Assembly (NCBI RefSeq): GCF_030915465.1
Contig: NZ_CP133267.1
Span: 1,711,001-1,775,000, forward strand
Source: Neobacillus sp. PS3-34
Lineage (GTDB): Bacteria; Bacillota; Bacilli; Bacillales; Cytobacillaceae
DNA: 64,000 bases
Direction of reading: 5' to 3'
The position numbers and the translations under genes were made by a program. Shown here piece after piece: positions 54,686-64,000 of the stretch (positions are counted from its first letter, which is position 1; the number at the start of each line of letters is the position of its first letter). The notes under the pieces were generated by a model. That model saw nothing but the letters and a program-made list of their open reading frames with translations. It searched no databases and was not told where the DNA came from.

Positions 54686-56459
54686 CTACCGTTTACCCCT
54701 GCCGTTTGTATTCCTTGTACCCTTTTTTGGTGCAGTTTGCCGGGATGGAGTACCTTTTCTTCCACTTGGCCTGCTTTTCATTTCTGTTTTAGGTGTTGTA
54801 TCCCAAGTGTCTCTTGTATTTTCTGAACGCCGTTGTGCATTCACCTGCCGTTCCTTTGATGAAGGCCTGCCTTCTCTTTCGGGGCGTCCGCCGTTTGACT
54901 TGCCGGTACCTTTGGCCACGTTCATCCTTTAATGGACGGCTTCCCCTTGATCCCCGCTCTTCTTTTGGAGAACGGTCCTCCCATGTTGAGCTTGGCCTTC
55001 TGTCTTTGGGAAACCTGCCTCTGCCTTGACTTTCAGTTTTAATTTCTGGCATTTGCCGGGAACCTTTATTTCTGGAATTATCATCCCCAAATCGGTTACC
55101 TGGCTGATTTCGATTTCCTTCTTCTCGGGCTCCAAATTGCCTCTGACGTCTGTGTTGTTCACCTTCACTGGCTCCAGATTGTCCAGGACGCCTATGCTTT
55201 TCTTCCTTATTAGGTCTGGCGTGTCCCGCCATGCCACGTTTTTCTCCTCTGGCATCCCTTGATATTTCCCTGCGGCCTTTCCCGCCTCTGCTTTCCGACC
55301 GCTGCTCACGAGTACCTTTACTGGTCCGATCATCAGAATCAGTAATTGATTCGCTTTTTTCTTTTTTTATTTTAATATTTAAGTCTGTTTCAATCGATTC
55401 TAGTGCATCCTTATCCTTCGCCGCATAGAGCGTGATTGCGAGCCCTTCGCTGCCTGCCCTTCCTGTCCGGCCGATCCGGTGGATATAGCTTTCTGCGTCC
55501 TCAGGAATATCATAGTTAAATACATGCGTTACTCCTTCAACATCCAAGCCTCTTGCAGCCACATCGGTTGCAATCAGCAGCTGAATTTCGGCTTTGCGGA
55601 AGCTCTCCATCACCCGCTCCCTTTTCCCCTGGGACAAATCGCCATGCAGTTCGTCACATTTATACCCATTAGCTCTCAATCCTTCGTAAAGCTTGCTCAC
55701 CCGCCGCTTTGTCCGGCAAAAAATAACAGCCAGGAAGGGGCGATGTTCTTCAATTAATTTCATCAATTCTTCCTGTTTTGCCCTGTCAGTCGTATAAAGA
55801 GCTGCTTGCTTAACAGTCACAGCAGGTGACTGTGTCTTTTGAACCTGAATGTTTACGGGTTCACGCAGATGCCTCTTTCCCAGACTTCGGATTTCATCTG
55901 GAATAGTTGCAGAAAACAGTAATGTTTGCCTTTCATATGGCGTTTCCATAATGATCGTTTCTACTTCATTGAGAAATCCAATGTGAAGCATTTGGTCTGC
56001 TTCGTCCAATACAAGGAACGAAATACTTGAAAGATCAATCGTTTCCCGGCGAATATGGTCCAATAACCGTCCAGGCGTCCCGACCACGATTTGAATATTT
56101 CTCTTCAGCTTCTTCAGCTGTTTATCCACATCCTGGCCCCCGTAAACGGCTAAGACCTTTATATCTTCTCTATGTTCAAGGAATCTGTTTATTTCACTTG
56201 TTATTTGCAGTGCAAGCTCTCTTGTCGGAGTCACGATAAGAGCCTGAATATGGTCCGCATTTGGGTCTATTTTTTCTAGAATCGGCAATACAAAGGCAAA
56301 TGTCTTCCCTGTTCCAGTCTGTGCCTGGGCAATGACATCCTTCCCTTCCATTACAAGAGGGATTGCCTGCTCCTGGATGGGTGTGGGGACTGCAATTCCA
56401 TTTTCTTTTAATAAATTGACATATAAATCCGATATTCCTAACGATACAAAATCAGGCAA
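54686..56459 (-). CDS. DEAD-box RNA helicase with long Arg/Gly/Ser tail (frameshifted near 3' end)
   Basis: About 590 residues. I start at the TTG at 56459 (encoding fMet, then [12 protein letters not shown]) because AGGGG precedes it and family members begin here; the longer upstream frame has no support. Motifs: Q motif [43 protein letters not shown]. Residues about 370-590 form a charged low-complexity tail rich in Arg, Gly, Ser and Glu. At the GGCC at 54914-54917 the frame changes. The alternative end ([14 protein letters not shown], finishing NTNGRGKR) stops at 54686, just before the terminator, and fits better than the uninterrupted end at 54789. Likely role: RNA unwinding in cold adaptation or ribosome assembly. 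Confidence 0.85.
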
Positions 56460-56713
56460 TAATACCCCTACTTTCTTTAATAAAAAACCTGTGCTCTCCC
56501 CATTATTACGGCTAAACGGGCGAAATGCAACTGGAGGGCGAATCCGCCCGTACAATTGGATAAAATGCAGTAAATCCACGCTGTTAATAGAATGTTCAAA
56601 ACTTTATTACGATTATGTGTACACGTTAGAAAAGGAAACTTTTCCCTACTTTAATTTGTTATATTTACAGTGTAAACAATATATCAAACGTAATTAATAA
56701 GGAGTGGTTGGTC

Positions 56714-57219
56714 ATGGTAAAATGGTTAAGAGAAAATACTGCTGCCGCTGGGATTTTAACAGTTTTGCGTTTATATTTAGGGTATTCTTGGCTGACAGCC
56801 GGCCTGCATAAATTGACTGGCGGGTTTGATGCTTCCGGTTATTTAAAAGGAGCAATCGCCAATCCTGTAAAAGGCCTGATGGCGCACTCGTATACAGCTG
56901 GTATGTATCTTTCTTAAAAAGCTTCGCACTTCCAAATGTTGATATCTTTAATACAATTGTTCCTCTTGGTGAATTTCTTGTTGGATTAGGACTTATTCTT
57001 GGATGCTTAACAACTGCTGCCATGTTCTTTGGACTTGTAATGAACTTTTCTTTCTTCCTTGCAGGAACTGTATCTCATATTCCGACTGACCTCTTTATTG
57101 GAGCCATCATTTTATTCGGAGGCTTCAATGCCGGACGTTTCGGTTTAGACCGATGGGTTGTCCCATTCATCCGAAAAACTGTATTCAAACAAGCAGGAAC
57201 AGTAAGGCAAAATATATAA
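56714..57219 (+). CDS. DoxX-family membrane protein (frameshifted)
   Basis: About 168 residues and four helices after repair at the GGCC at 56873-56876, which gives KGPDGALVYSWYVSFLKSFALP. The ATG at 56714 is nine bases after AAGGAG. RLYLGYSWLTAGLHKLTGGFDASGYL and the VVPLGE-type motif (TIVPLGEFLVGLGLILG) are DoxX signatures. DoxX proteins associate with thiosulfate:quinone reductase or with redox and detoxification complexes; no partner is adjacent. Repeat copy C begins two bases after its stop. Confidence 0.85.
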
Positions 57220-57221
57220 CA

Positions 57222-57390
57222 GAACAAAAGGCGCAAGCGCCCTGGTTAGCCCCGACAGGCATAGGACGAATCACGCAGGAAATCCTGATTTCTGGAGTGA
57301 TTTGGCTTATGACCCCGAGGGGCTGGGTGCTGAAGCTAGATTAATACAACTTGTAGAAGTTATTCACATCTTTTAATTTTATAATTTCCT
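57222..57390 (+). repeat. three-module intergenic repeat, copy C
   Basis: 169 bp, the shortest copy: the left and right modules are joined by only about 15 bases (GGGGCTGGGTGCTGAA). Identity with copies A and B is above 90 percent by eye in both modules. It lies between the convergent DoxX gene and the 81-residue membrane protein gene. Confidence 0.9.
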
Positions 57391-57400
57391 AGACGATATA

Positions 57401-57445
57401 AAAAGCGTCTCCTGGCCGGTCAATTTCCCGGTGTCGGAGGCGCTT
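57401..57445. terminator. bidirectional terminator
   Basis: AAGCGTCTCC...GGAGGCGCTT with an inner GGCCGG/CCGG-type stem, followed by TATTTTTT. Confidence 0.8.
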
Positions 57446-57691
57446 CTATTTTTTATAAAATTGATCTTCTTCCGCCTTATTAAAATCAGGACTGTTTAAA
57501 AACCAATTATGTATGTGGGTGGCAAGGGCAAATACCAGAAAGAAATTCATAGTCCAAACGCTGACAAAAGGCGCAATTCCTCCAAACTCGATGGTTTGGT
57601 AGCCTTTAAAATACATAACGATCATGGACTCGATAAAAACGAGAATAAAACCAAGAACTCCAGCTAATGCTGCTCTAATCATTTCTTCCAC
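57446..57691 (-). CDS. small two-helix membrane protein of unknown function
   Basis: 81 residues. Helix 1 is about residues 7-29 and helix 2 about residues 42-62 (SVWTMNFFLVFALATHIHNW). The tail is polar and ends in Lys-Lys. The start has AAGGAGTGG upstream. No family recognised. Stand-alone gene. Confidence 0.65.
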   Translation of the reverse strand: MEEMIRAALAGVLGFILVFIESMIVMYFKGYQTIEFGGIAPFVSVWTMNFFLVFALATHIHNWFLNSPDFNKAEEDQFYKK

Positions 57692-57752
57692 TCCTTAAGG
57701 ATCCTCTACCCCCATTATATTCCATACTTACTTTTTTAAAAAAGAACAAATA

Positions 57753-58334
57753 TCACTTTATTTTGTTTTCTTTTGATTCCGTTATCTCATCGATCAGTTT
57801 TTCCGCCGCTCTTCTATATAAATTGCTGATGTCCACGAGCGATGCAATTAAAAGGGTCTTCTCCAAGTACTCCGAGTCATTAATTTCTCCTATCTCTTCC
57901 GTTGCCTCTTTCGCACGGTGGTGCAGGTCTTGTTTAAATCGCTCTCCGTTTTTGTTACTAAGGTGAAGATAGCTGTTATAAAAAGTATCTAAATCGATAT
58001 CTCCTTCAGCTGTTTTTTTACTCAATCCGTCAAGGGTAGCCTTTATATCATTAATGGAGAGAGCACCTTTTAGCTGATAAATTAGGCTGATCAAAATGAG
58101 ATGTTCTTTCGAATATTTTTTATTTTTGATTGGGAAAAACAGCTTCCCCTTCGCATAGTTATTAATCATTGTCTTAGTCAGAACTTTTTCCTGCTCATTC
58201 CGTCGCGAGCTGCTGAATTTTTTTTCAAACAGCTGGATGACTTGATCCATATACAAATCGATATCCGGTATATCCTCCAGAGTCAGCTGATTATCCAGGC
58301 CAAGCATTTCGAGTGTATCATTTAAATCGGGCAT
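57753..58334 (-). CDS. DUF1836-domain protein
   Basis: 193 residues, soluble. LTLEDIPDIDLYMDQVIQLFEKKF, then KVLTKTMINNYAKGKLFFPIKNKKYSKEHLILISLIYQLKG, is the DUF1836 core, which resembles a MerR-like helix-turn-helix with its YxxGKL(F/L)PP-type turn. The C-terminal third is helical. The role is unknown; a DNA-binding function is possible. Monocistronic. Confidence 0.82.
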   Translation of the reverse strand: MPDLNDTLEMLGLDNQLTLEDIPDIDLYMDQVIQLFEKKFSSSRRNEQEKVLTKTMINNYAKGKLFFPIKNKKYSKEHLILISLIYQLKGALSINDIKATLDGLSKKTAEGDIDLDTFYNSYLHLSNKNGERFKQDLHHRAKEATEEIGEINDSEYLEKTLLIASLVDISNLYRRAAEKLIDEITESKENKIK

Positions 58335-58480
58335 GATTAAACCTCACATCTCATTTGTTTTATATTTCAATCATACCGAAAAATAATTTTTTATCAATAT
58401 TGACTAGATGGAATGACAGGAGTATCATTATAAGTAGTTATTAAAACTATATATAAAAGTATTAATTAGGAGGTACTCAT

Positions 58481-59128
58481 TTGAACACTTACATTCGGGA
58501 ACCAATCAATGGGCTTACACATTTAGCAGGAGCATTTTTATCATTCGTCGCCCTGCTGGCAATGGTCATAAAAGCATCGAGTCAAACTTCCTCACCGCTT
58601 GCAATCACCGCTGTGATTATTTTTGGAGTAAGTATGATCCTCCTATATTCTGCTTCAGCAACCTACCACATGGTCATAGCGAAGGATAAGGTCATCGCTT
58701 TCCTGAGACGGTTAGACCATTCGATGATCTTTGTTTTAATTGCGGGAACCTACACACCTTTTTGCATCATAAGCTTAAATGGAGTAACCGGCTGGGTTTT
58801 GTTTGCTATCATCACAACAGCTGCAGTAGCTGGGGTTCTTTTCAAAATGATTTGGTTCAACTGTCCGAGATGGATTTCAACTATGATCTATATCGCCATG
58901 GGCTGGATGATCGTTTTTGTATCTTCACCTTTGTCACAAGTCATTAATTCTACTGGCCTATTCCTTTTAATACTTGGAGGGATTTTCTATACAATTGGCG
59001 GTGTGATTTATGGAAGCAAGCCGAATTTTTTAAAATCTAAATACATGGGCTTCCACGAGATTTTTCATATCTTCATTCTGCTCGGCAGCTTGGCGCATTT
59101 CTTGTGTGTATATCTATATGTTCTATAA
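58481..59128 (+). CDS. haemolysin III / PAQR-family membrane protein (YplQ-like)
   Basis: 215 residues with seven predicted helices. TTG start at 58481 after AGGAGG. The PAQR metal-site motifs are visible: EPINGLTHLAGAFLS at the N-terminus, SATYHMVIAKDK with the Ser and His, and GFHEIFHIFILLGSLAHFLCV at the C-terminus with two His. Family members are thought to be zinc-dependent membrane hydrolases; the haemolysin name is historical. Monocistronic. Confidence 0.9.
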   Translation: MNTYIREPINGLTHLAGAFLSFVALLAMVIKASSQTSSPLAITAVIIFGVSMILLYSASATYHMVIAKDKVIAFLRRLDHSMIFVLIAGTYTPFCIISLNGVTGWVLFAIITTAAVAGVLFKMIWFNCPRWISTMIYIAMGWMIVFVSSPLSQVINSTGLFLLILGGIFYTIGGVIYGSKPNFLKSKYMGFHEIFHIFILLGSLAHFLCVYLYVL

Positions 59129-59135
59129 AATAACA

Positions 59136-59172
59136 AAACGGCCAACTGATAATAATCGGTTAGGCCGTTTCC
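59136..59172. terminator. bidirectional terminator
   Basis: AAAACGGCC(aact)...(ggtta)GGCCGTTT between the PAQR gene and the M48 peptidase gene. Confidence 0.85.
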
Positions 59173-59187
59173 ATTAAGAATATTCAT

Positions 59188-60436
59188 CTAACTTAAATAA
59201 TAAAGATACTGGTCCACCAATTTACCTTCTATTTTATTCTTAAAACCTTCCAGTTCCTGCTCTATCAATTTATTCTTTTCATCAGAAAGGCTCATAGTCC
59301 CCTTCCTATTATTTTTTTCTAAAAATTTCATTCGAAACGTGTGAGGCGGGTGGGTCAGGTCAAGGCGAGATTGCTCAAGTTCTGATTTTCGCAATAGTCT
59401 CCTCACTTCCTTCTCAGGCAGGCTGTTTACATTGCTTAGAAATTGATCTATCAGCCCATCCTTCTTTTTCTGCAATGCTACATTCTGTACAGTATAATAA
59501 AACATATCACTATAATGAAGTTTCTTTATAGCTGACACTGCAGTTTCAGTCCCGGATACTTTTGCTTCAAATAGATCCGCTAAATATTCAGCACGCTGTT
59601 TACTCTGCCAATGCAAATGAATGAGCACGTAACATATTCCATAAGGTATGTAGGATAATAATTTTAAAATAAAATGAGCAATAACACTAAACGCATCCTC
59701 TGCGTCCTCTTCCGGAGCGTTCAATAAATAAAACCAGGCTCCTGCTGTTTGCAAAGCTGTTCCAATATATGTTGAGCGTTTTATATCCTTATTTACGATA
59801 TGGCCCATTTCATGTGCAAATAAGGACAGCCTTTCTTCTTTTGTCAGCACAGCGAACAATGGCAGGCCGATATACATAATTGTTCTTCCAGTGAGGCCAA
59901 CTGAAGTTACACCCGCATTATAATTCCCGTCCACCACAATTCCATGAAGAGGTTTTATGTTGAAGTTTTGAGCCATTTCGTCTAAAAACTTAAATGTATT
60001 CGGAAGCTCCTTTCGCGTTAAAAGCTGTTCTTTCTTATCAATTTTGTATAGCCGTGGCCGTGTCGCCCAGCTGCACAGGATGAAAAAGGCCGAAAATTTT
60101 AGCCCAAAATCCATCATTCCAATGCAAAATGAAATAGATAGAGATAAACAGAAACATAATGGAAATAGCATGAATAATCGTTGCAAGTGCTAAAGCTCCC
60201 AAGCGCTCACCGAAAACCCCTTTTTCTACTTCTTTTTCGCTCATCATTCTGTCAAACATAGCTCTTCCCGTACGTTCCCCAAGCTTTAAATATATCTTTT
60301 CTATTTTCGTTCGTGGCTCTTCTTTTTCCCCTGGATTCAGATTATAGTCGCATTCCTCGCACCACGTCACAAATCCTGGACAGTCCTCCATGTGATTACC
60401 GCAATTAGGGCAGGTCTCTCTTTTTAGCATTTCCAT
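59188..60436 (-). CDS. membrane M48 metallopeptidase with N-terminal zinc ribbon (frameshifted)
   Basis: About 415 residues once the extra base at the GGCC at 60088-60091 is removed. ATG at 60436 behind AAGGAG. A CPNC...CEEC zinc ribbon occupies residues 9-30. Two adjacent helices (ALATIIHAISIMFLFISIYF and GLKFSAFFILCSW) span the membrane. The peptidase domain has FAHEMGHIVN (HExxH) and RAEYLADLFEAKVSG with the third ligand. HtpX/Ste24-like enzymes degrade damaged membrane proteins. The cytoplasmic zinc ribbon may bind a partner or substrate. Stand-alone gene. Confidence 0.88.
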
Positions 60437-60533
60437 ACTGCGAGCTCCTTCAATGTAAATTCATCGTTTTCACATACATATTCTGTAATTGTTTTCAAAT
60501 ACCTTCCAATTCACGAGGAACTTTTTTACAAAA

Positions 60534-60563
60534 AATAACAGCCCGGATTTATCCGGGCTGAAC
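60534..60563 (-). terminator. terminator of the PhoX-like gene
   Basis: On the minus strand CAGCCCGGATAAATCCGGGCTG is followed by TTATTTTTTG, 20 bases past the stop codon at 60582. Confidence 0.92.
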
Positions 60564-60581
60564 AAGCTTATCTATATATCT

Positions 60582-62785
60582 TTATTTTGAAGGAATTGAA
60601 GCGTAGGAAACCTTCGCGTCAAACTTCACAATGTTATTTCCGCCTACATAGTAGACTTTGTTTTTTGCATCTACTCTGTAAACGCGGAAGCTGCTGCCTG
60701 GTTTAATTGTACGAACCTTTACCAGTCCCTTTGATGTTTGTTTATATAATGTTACGTTTCCTTTAAATGCCACCTTACCAACCTGACCCTTTTTCACTTC
60801 CATGCCATTCCAGTACTTCTTGGCTGGAGCTGCAGGGTGTTTCGGATGAGCTGGTTTTGCTGGATGTTCAGGCTTTTCTTGCTTTGGCATTTCTGTCAAG
60901 GACGGCAAGCCAGAGATATAGCCAACACCGCCAGTCTTGTTAATTCCGATTTGCTTATCGATTTCAGCAAGCAAATCATCTTTATTTACTGCTGTGATCT
61001 CTCTATCCTTCACTTCATCACCAGGATGCTGGAAATTGCTCATAACATACGAGAATCCATTGCGATCATCCGCAGCCATTAATCCAGTCGATTCTGAGCC
61101 AGCTGGCGTAGATAGAACGCGTGACAATTCTTTTGTATCAACATTGTACGCCCATACATAGTTGTTGGTATGCTGTGAACTGTCCTCACCAATAAACAAT
61201 GTTCTCATAGAGTCGGAGAAGCTTAAATTATCCGGGCTTGCAACTTTATCAGGGTTAGCGGTGTTGCCGTAGGCATCGGCAGCCGGCAGGTCTTCCCCAG
61301 CAAGAATTCCTGTCATGTCGGAAGCTACATATTCACTTTTGATTGGGTTGCCTTGCTTGTCTTTTTGTCCACCGGCAAGGTTCAATTGGAACGTTGCTCC
61401 TGATTTCCTTTTTGGAAGCTGGATATCATCAGTTGGATCAGTACCTGTAGCATCCTTTTCCATTGATTTGCTTAGATCGGAAATGGCAATATATACTTTT
61501 TTGTCTTTCATGTTGGCTGTTACGCCTTCCATCTTATTGAACTCGGAGGTTGCGCCTAATATTGCTGCATAACGGCGAGATTCCATGAAAGCAGCCGCTT
61601 TTTCCATGCCAGGCTTAACCTTTAAGTATTCAGTTTTGCCATAAGAATATTGCTTGATCGCTGTGTAGCCTTCAGCCGGTTTTTCGGATGTATCAAAAAT
61701 ATCACTGAATTTGGTTCCTTTATCAATGATCTGCTTGATTTCTGAATCTGTTGCATGTCCAAGGTTGATCCACTGAAGATCACCCGATCCGCCATTTTCT
61801 GTACCCGTTTGTTTGAATTTGGCTGCATATAATGTTCCCGCTGATAAATCATTCTTTTTATCGGCAACATACATGAACATCATGGTGTTGGAGCCATCGT
61901 CACCAAAGAATACTGTACGGTTATCAGCCATCACTTTTGAGAGCTCATGAGATTTTGGCCCATGCTGTAGTGCTTTACTACTTTGGTTGAACCATCAGCT
62001 TTAACAGTAATTTCCGGAACATATCCATAAAAATACGGGTTTGCTTTTGACTCATCACCAAAATACAACTTGGCAAAGCTCTTTGTCCATGTTGCCGCCG
62101 TAGACGATGGATTTGTTTCAAATTGACGTGCATCCGGCTCGTACTCTTCCGATCCTAAGTGTGTGTTCCAAGGTGAAACAGAACCATTACAAGGAATCCA
62201 AAGGCCATTCACGGATGAAAAATCAATTTTCTTAACTTCCGCTTCCTTTAATTCACCCGTCTTCTTATCCTGATTTAATCTTGTCAGAGACATGGAAGCA
62301 GGCACTAAACCGTAAGCAGACTTTCCTGCTGCATCGATCGTATCGTATTCATAATGTGTAACCATAAATAAATTGTTATTAATCGGCTTTAAAAAGCTGT
62401 TGCTATCCGGTGCATCGGATACAAAATACGTTTTTTCAGGAACACTTGGGTCTACGATTGGATTTCCGTTAACATCAATCGGTGTACCTGCTGGTACCTT
62501 TTCACCTTTTACAGTCGCTACTTTATCTTCTGATTTAAATAAAGATTTATAGCTTAATGGAAAGTGCTTTACTTCACCATTGCTGTATTTTACATCTACT
62601 GAAGCTTCTGTGTACGTTTTTACCATATTTCCAATAGTACTTGGAGCCTTCATGCCATTAAACTTTACAGAATCTATTTTTATATCCTTACCCGATGCCG
62701 CAGCGGCAGGAGTTACAGCTGGAATCATTAGTCCAAGAGTTAAAGCAAAAGCCAACCCTTTTTTGCCTGTTTTTTTCATAGTCAT
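60582..62785 (-). CDS. secreted PhoX-like (DUF839) phosphatase (frameshifted)
   Basis: About 734 residues after restoring one base at the GGCC at 61957-61960, giving YSMG-KSHELSKVMADNRTVFFGDDG, the family's metal-binding stretch. The N-terminal signal peptide is MTMKKTGKKGLAFALTLGLM to AAAASG. Ca/Fe-site segments include NGLWIPCNGSVSPWNTHLGSEEYEPD and FGDDGSNTMMFMYV. A His/Pro/Ala linker (residues about 630-655) leads to a C-terminal beta module of about 75 residues that may be a surface-attachment or SH3-like domain. PhoX enzymes release phosphate from organic esters outside the cell. TTTACA boxes in 11-bp phase upstream predict control by PhoP. Confidence 0.85.
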
Positions 62786-62829
62786 GATTGCCTCCCAATG
62801 TGCATTGTTTAATATTTTTTCCCTCTTTC

Positions 62830-62883
62830 ATTAAACTAAAACAATGTAAACTGGATGTTTAAACTATTTATTATTTTTGTAAA
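62830..62883 (-). promoter_or_regulatory. candidate Pho boxes and promoter of the PhoX-like gene
   Basis: On the minus strand TTTACA occurs at 62878-62883 and 62845-62850, exactly 33 bases (three 11-bp periods) apart, with TAAACA one period upstream of the second. A TTTAAT -10 candidate at 62830-62835 puts the transcript start near 62823 and the boxes at about -22 to -60, the usual PhoP core position. Confidence 0.6.
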
Positions 62884-62916
62884 AATCGCATTACAATGAT
62901 ATTAATATTAACGCCA

Positions 62917-62941
62917 AAAGGCCAGTCCTCAGACTGGCCAG
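62917..62941 (-). terminator. terminator of the MBL hydrolase gene
   Basis: GGCCAGTC-TGAG-GACTGGCC then TTTTGG on the minus strand, seven bases beyond the stop codon at 62948. Confidence 0.9.
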
Positions 62942-62947
62942 ATACCA

Positions 62948-64000
62948 TTATCTCCACCATGTTGCAGAAGGAAATGCTGTTGAATCAAGCACTACAGGTT
63001 CTCCGATTTTTGGCGTAGAAATTTCAATTCCTCGTTCTTTTGCTGCAATTATCGCCCGTTCAACCGGGTCCGTCCAGCCATGCAGCGCCAGCGTGAACGC
63101 ACCCCAATGAATCGGGATCATCACTTTGCCTTTCACATCGACATGGGCCTGCACGGTTTCCTCTGGAACCATGTGGATTGCTGCCCATCTTTTATCGTAC
63201 TGCCCGCATTCCATCAGAGTTACATCAAACGGCCCATACTTCTCGCCAATTTCTTTAAAATGAGGAGCATATCCGCTGTCCCCGCTAAAAAAGATGCTCG
63301 AATCCGAACCTTTAATGACCCATGAGCACCATAATGTCGCATTCCGGTCGAGCAGGCTCCTCCCTGAAAAATGCCTTGCCGGTGTACAAGCAAAATTCAG
63401 TCCCACAAAATGAAGCTCGTCCCACCAGTCGTATTCGTGAATAAGCTCTTTCTCGACTCCCCACTTTTCTAAATTGGAACCAACTCCAAGAGGCATGATA
63501 AATTGGCCAACTTTATGTTTTATTTTTAAAATCGTCCCATAATCGAGGTGATCATAATGGTTATGTGAGAGAAGAACAATATCGATTTCCGGCAGCTCCT
63601 CTATTTCCAACGGCAATCGGCTGCTGTATCGCTTTCCGCCAAACATTGGAAAAGGAGAAGGAACCTCGCCAAACATCGGGTCGACCAGCAGCACTTTCCC
63701 ATCTATCTCGATAAGAAATGCAGAATGTCCAAACCAGGTAATCCTCGTTTCGCCACAACCGTGCTTTTCTTAAAAGCTTCCACTTCAATTGGGCTGCTTG
63801 GCTTCCCGTTTGGATTTCCTTTTATAAAATGTGCAAGCGTGCTTATGCTTTCCTTAAATCCCATGTCCATTGAGGTAGGGATTTGATTTTCAAATTTCCC
63901 ATCAACATAGTTCTTTGATTTGCCTAGCTCTCGCTTCTTCTCTTTTGAAAACACTCCTCCAAATACAGGTGTTGACCTCATAAATATAATGCCAACTGCG
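62948..64000 (-). CDS. membrane-anchored MBL-fold hydrolase (NAPE-PLD/UlaG-like), 5' end outside window, frameshifted
   Basis: At least 350 residues; the open frame continues past the right edge (AVGIIF upstream of an internal Met at 63981), probably as an N-terminal membrane helix. The early part FGGVFSKEKKRELGKSKNYVDGKFENQIPTSM (in part) is typical of this group. A lost base at GTGGCGAAA near 63753 (GTGGCCGAAA) separates it from the catalytic half, which should read TRITWFGHSAFLIEIDGK. Metal ligands are in LLSHNHYDHLDYG (HxHxDH), CTPARHFSGRS, FSGDSGYAPHF and IPIHWGAFTLA. Such enzymes cleave phosphodiester or lactone bonds. Substrate unknown. Confidence 0.85.

Overview
The window looks like a chromosomal segment of a low-GC, spore-forming-type Bacillaceae (Bacillus, Neobacillus, Cytobacillus or Mesobacillus-like). 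The reasons are a TnrA regulator with two TnrA boxes, a T-box leader in an ilv-leu operon, strong AGGAGG ribosome binding sites, frequent TTG starts, an RsbR-type STAS protein and a 6S-like RNA. I see no rRNA, tRNA, prophage, insertion sequence or CRISPR array. Nearly all genes are housekeeping or metabolic.

Layout. 1-3 kb: a Gly/Met-repeat protein (cut by the window edge), a Nudix hydrolase, a CAP-domain lipoprotein and a polysaccharide deacetylase. 3-10 kb: a minus-strand acyl-CoA catabolic operon (acyl-CoA dehydrogenase, thiolase, two acyl-CoA ligases, a CaiB/BaiF-AMACR family protein). 10-10.6 kb: a 46-codon gene and a candidate 6S RNA. 10.6-14 kb: a NatAB-like ABC exporter and an EmrE/EamA-type transporter. 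14-21.5 kb: isochorismatase-like hydrolase, RsbR-like STAS protein, SDR dehydrogenase, MOSC protein, a ~917-residue TPR-GTPase and a small unknown gene. 21.5-26.6 kb: DUF2971 protein, then tnrA, an ammonium transporter, a DUF294 nucleotidyltransferase and a DEDD exonuclease. 26.8-36.8 kb: a beta-helix protein, a quinone/electrophile detoxification operon, a TetR-controlled MBL operon, a PAS histidine kinase and two GNAT acetyltransferases. 37-40 kb: pepT, an NAD-dependent reductase and a formate/nitrite transporter with a Rex-like operator. 40.6-52.6 kb: ilvE-ilvD-[T-box]-ilvB-ilvN-ilvC-leuA-leuB-leuC-leuD-ilvA, a complete branched-chain amino acid block. 53-64 kb: DUF3892 protein, alpha/beta hydrolase, DEAD-box helicase, DoxX protein, DUF1836 protein, haemolysin-III homologue, M48 peptidase, PhoX-like phosphatase with phased Pho boxes, and an MBL hydrolase that runs off the right edge.

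At least 31 frameshifts interrupt 23 otherwise conserved genes, including nearly every gene of the ilv-leu operon. Almost all lie at a GGCC tetranucleotide, or at a GGC/GCC that becomes GGCC when the lost base is restored. This points to systematic read errors at a modified GGCC motif rather than gene decay. I therefore annotate these genes as single intact-in-life CDSs whose coordinates span the shift. Residue counts for them are reconstructed.

Other notable structure: a three-copy folded repeat that each time sits between convergent genes, a palindrome that supplies the stop codons of two convergent genes, a ~52-bp hairpin-forming tandem array after ilvA, and several operator/promoter arrangements (TnrA, TetR-type, Rex, Pho, MhqR-like) that can be read directly.
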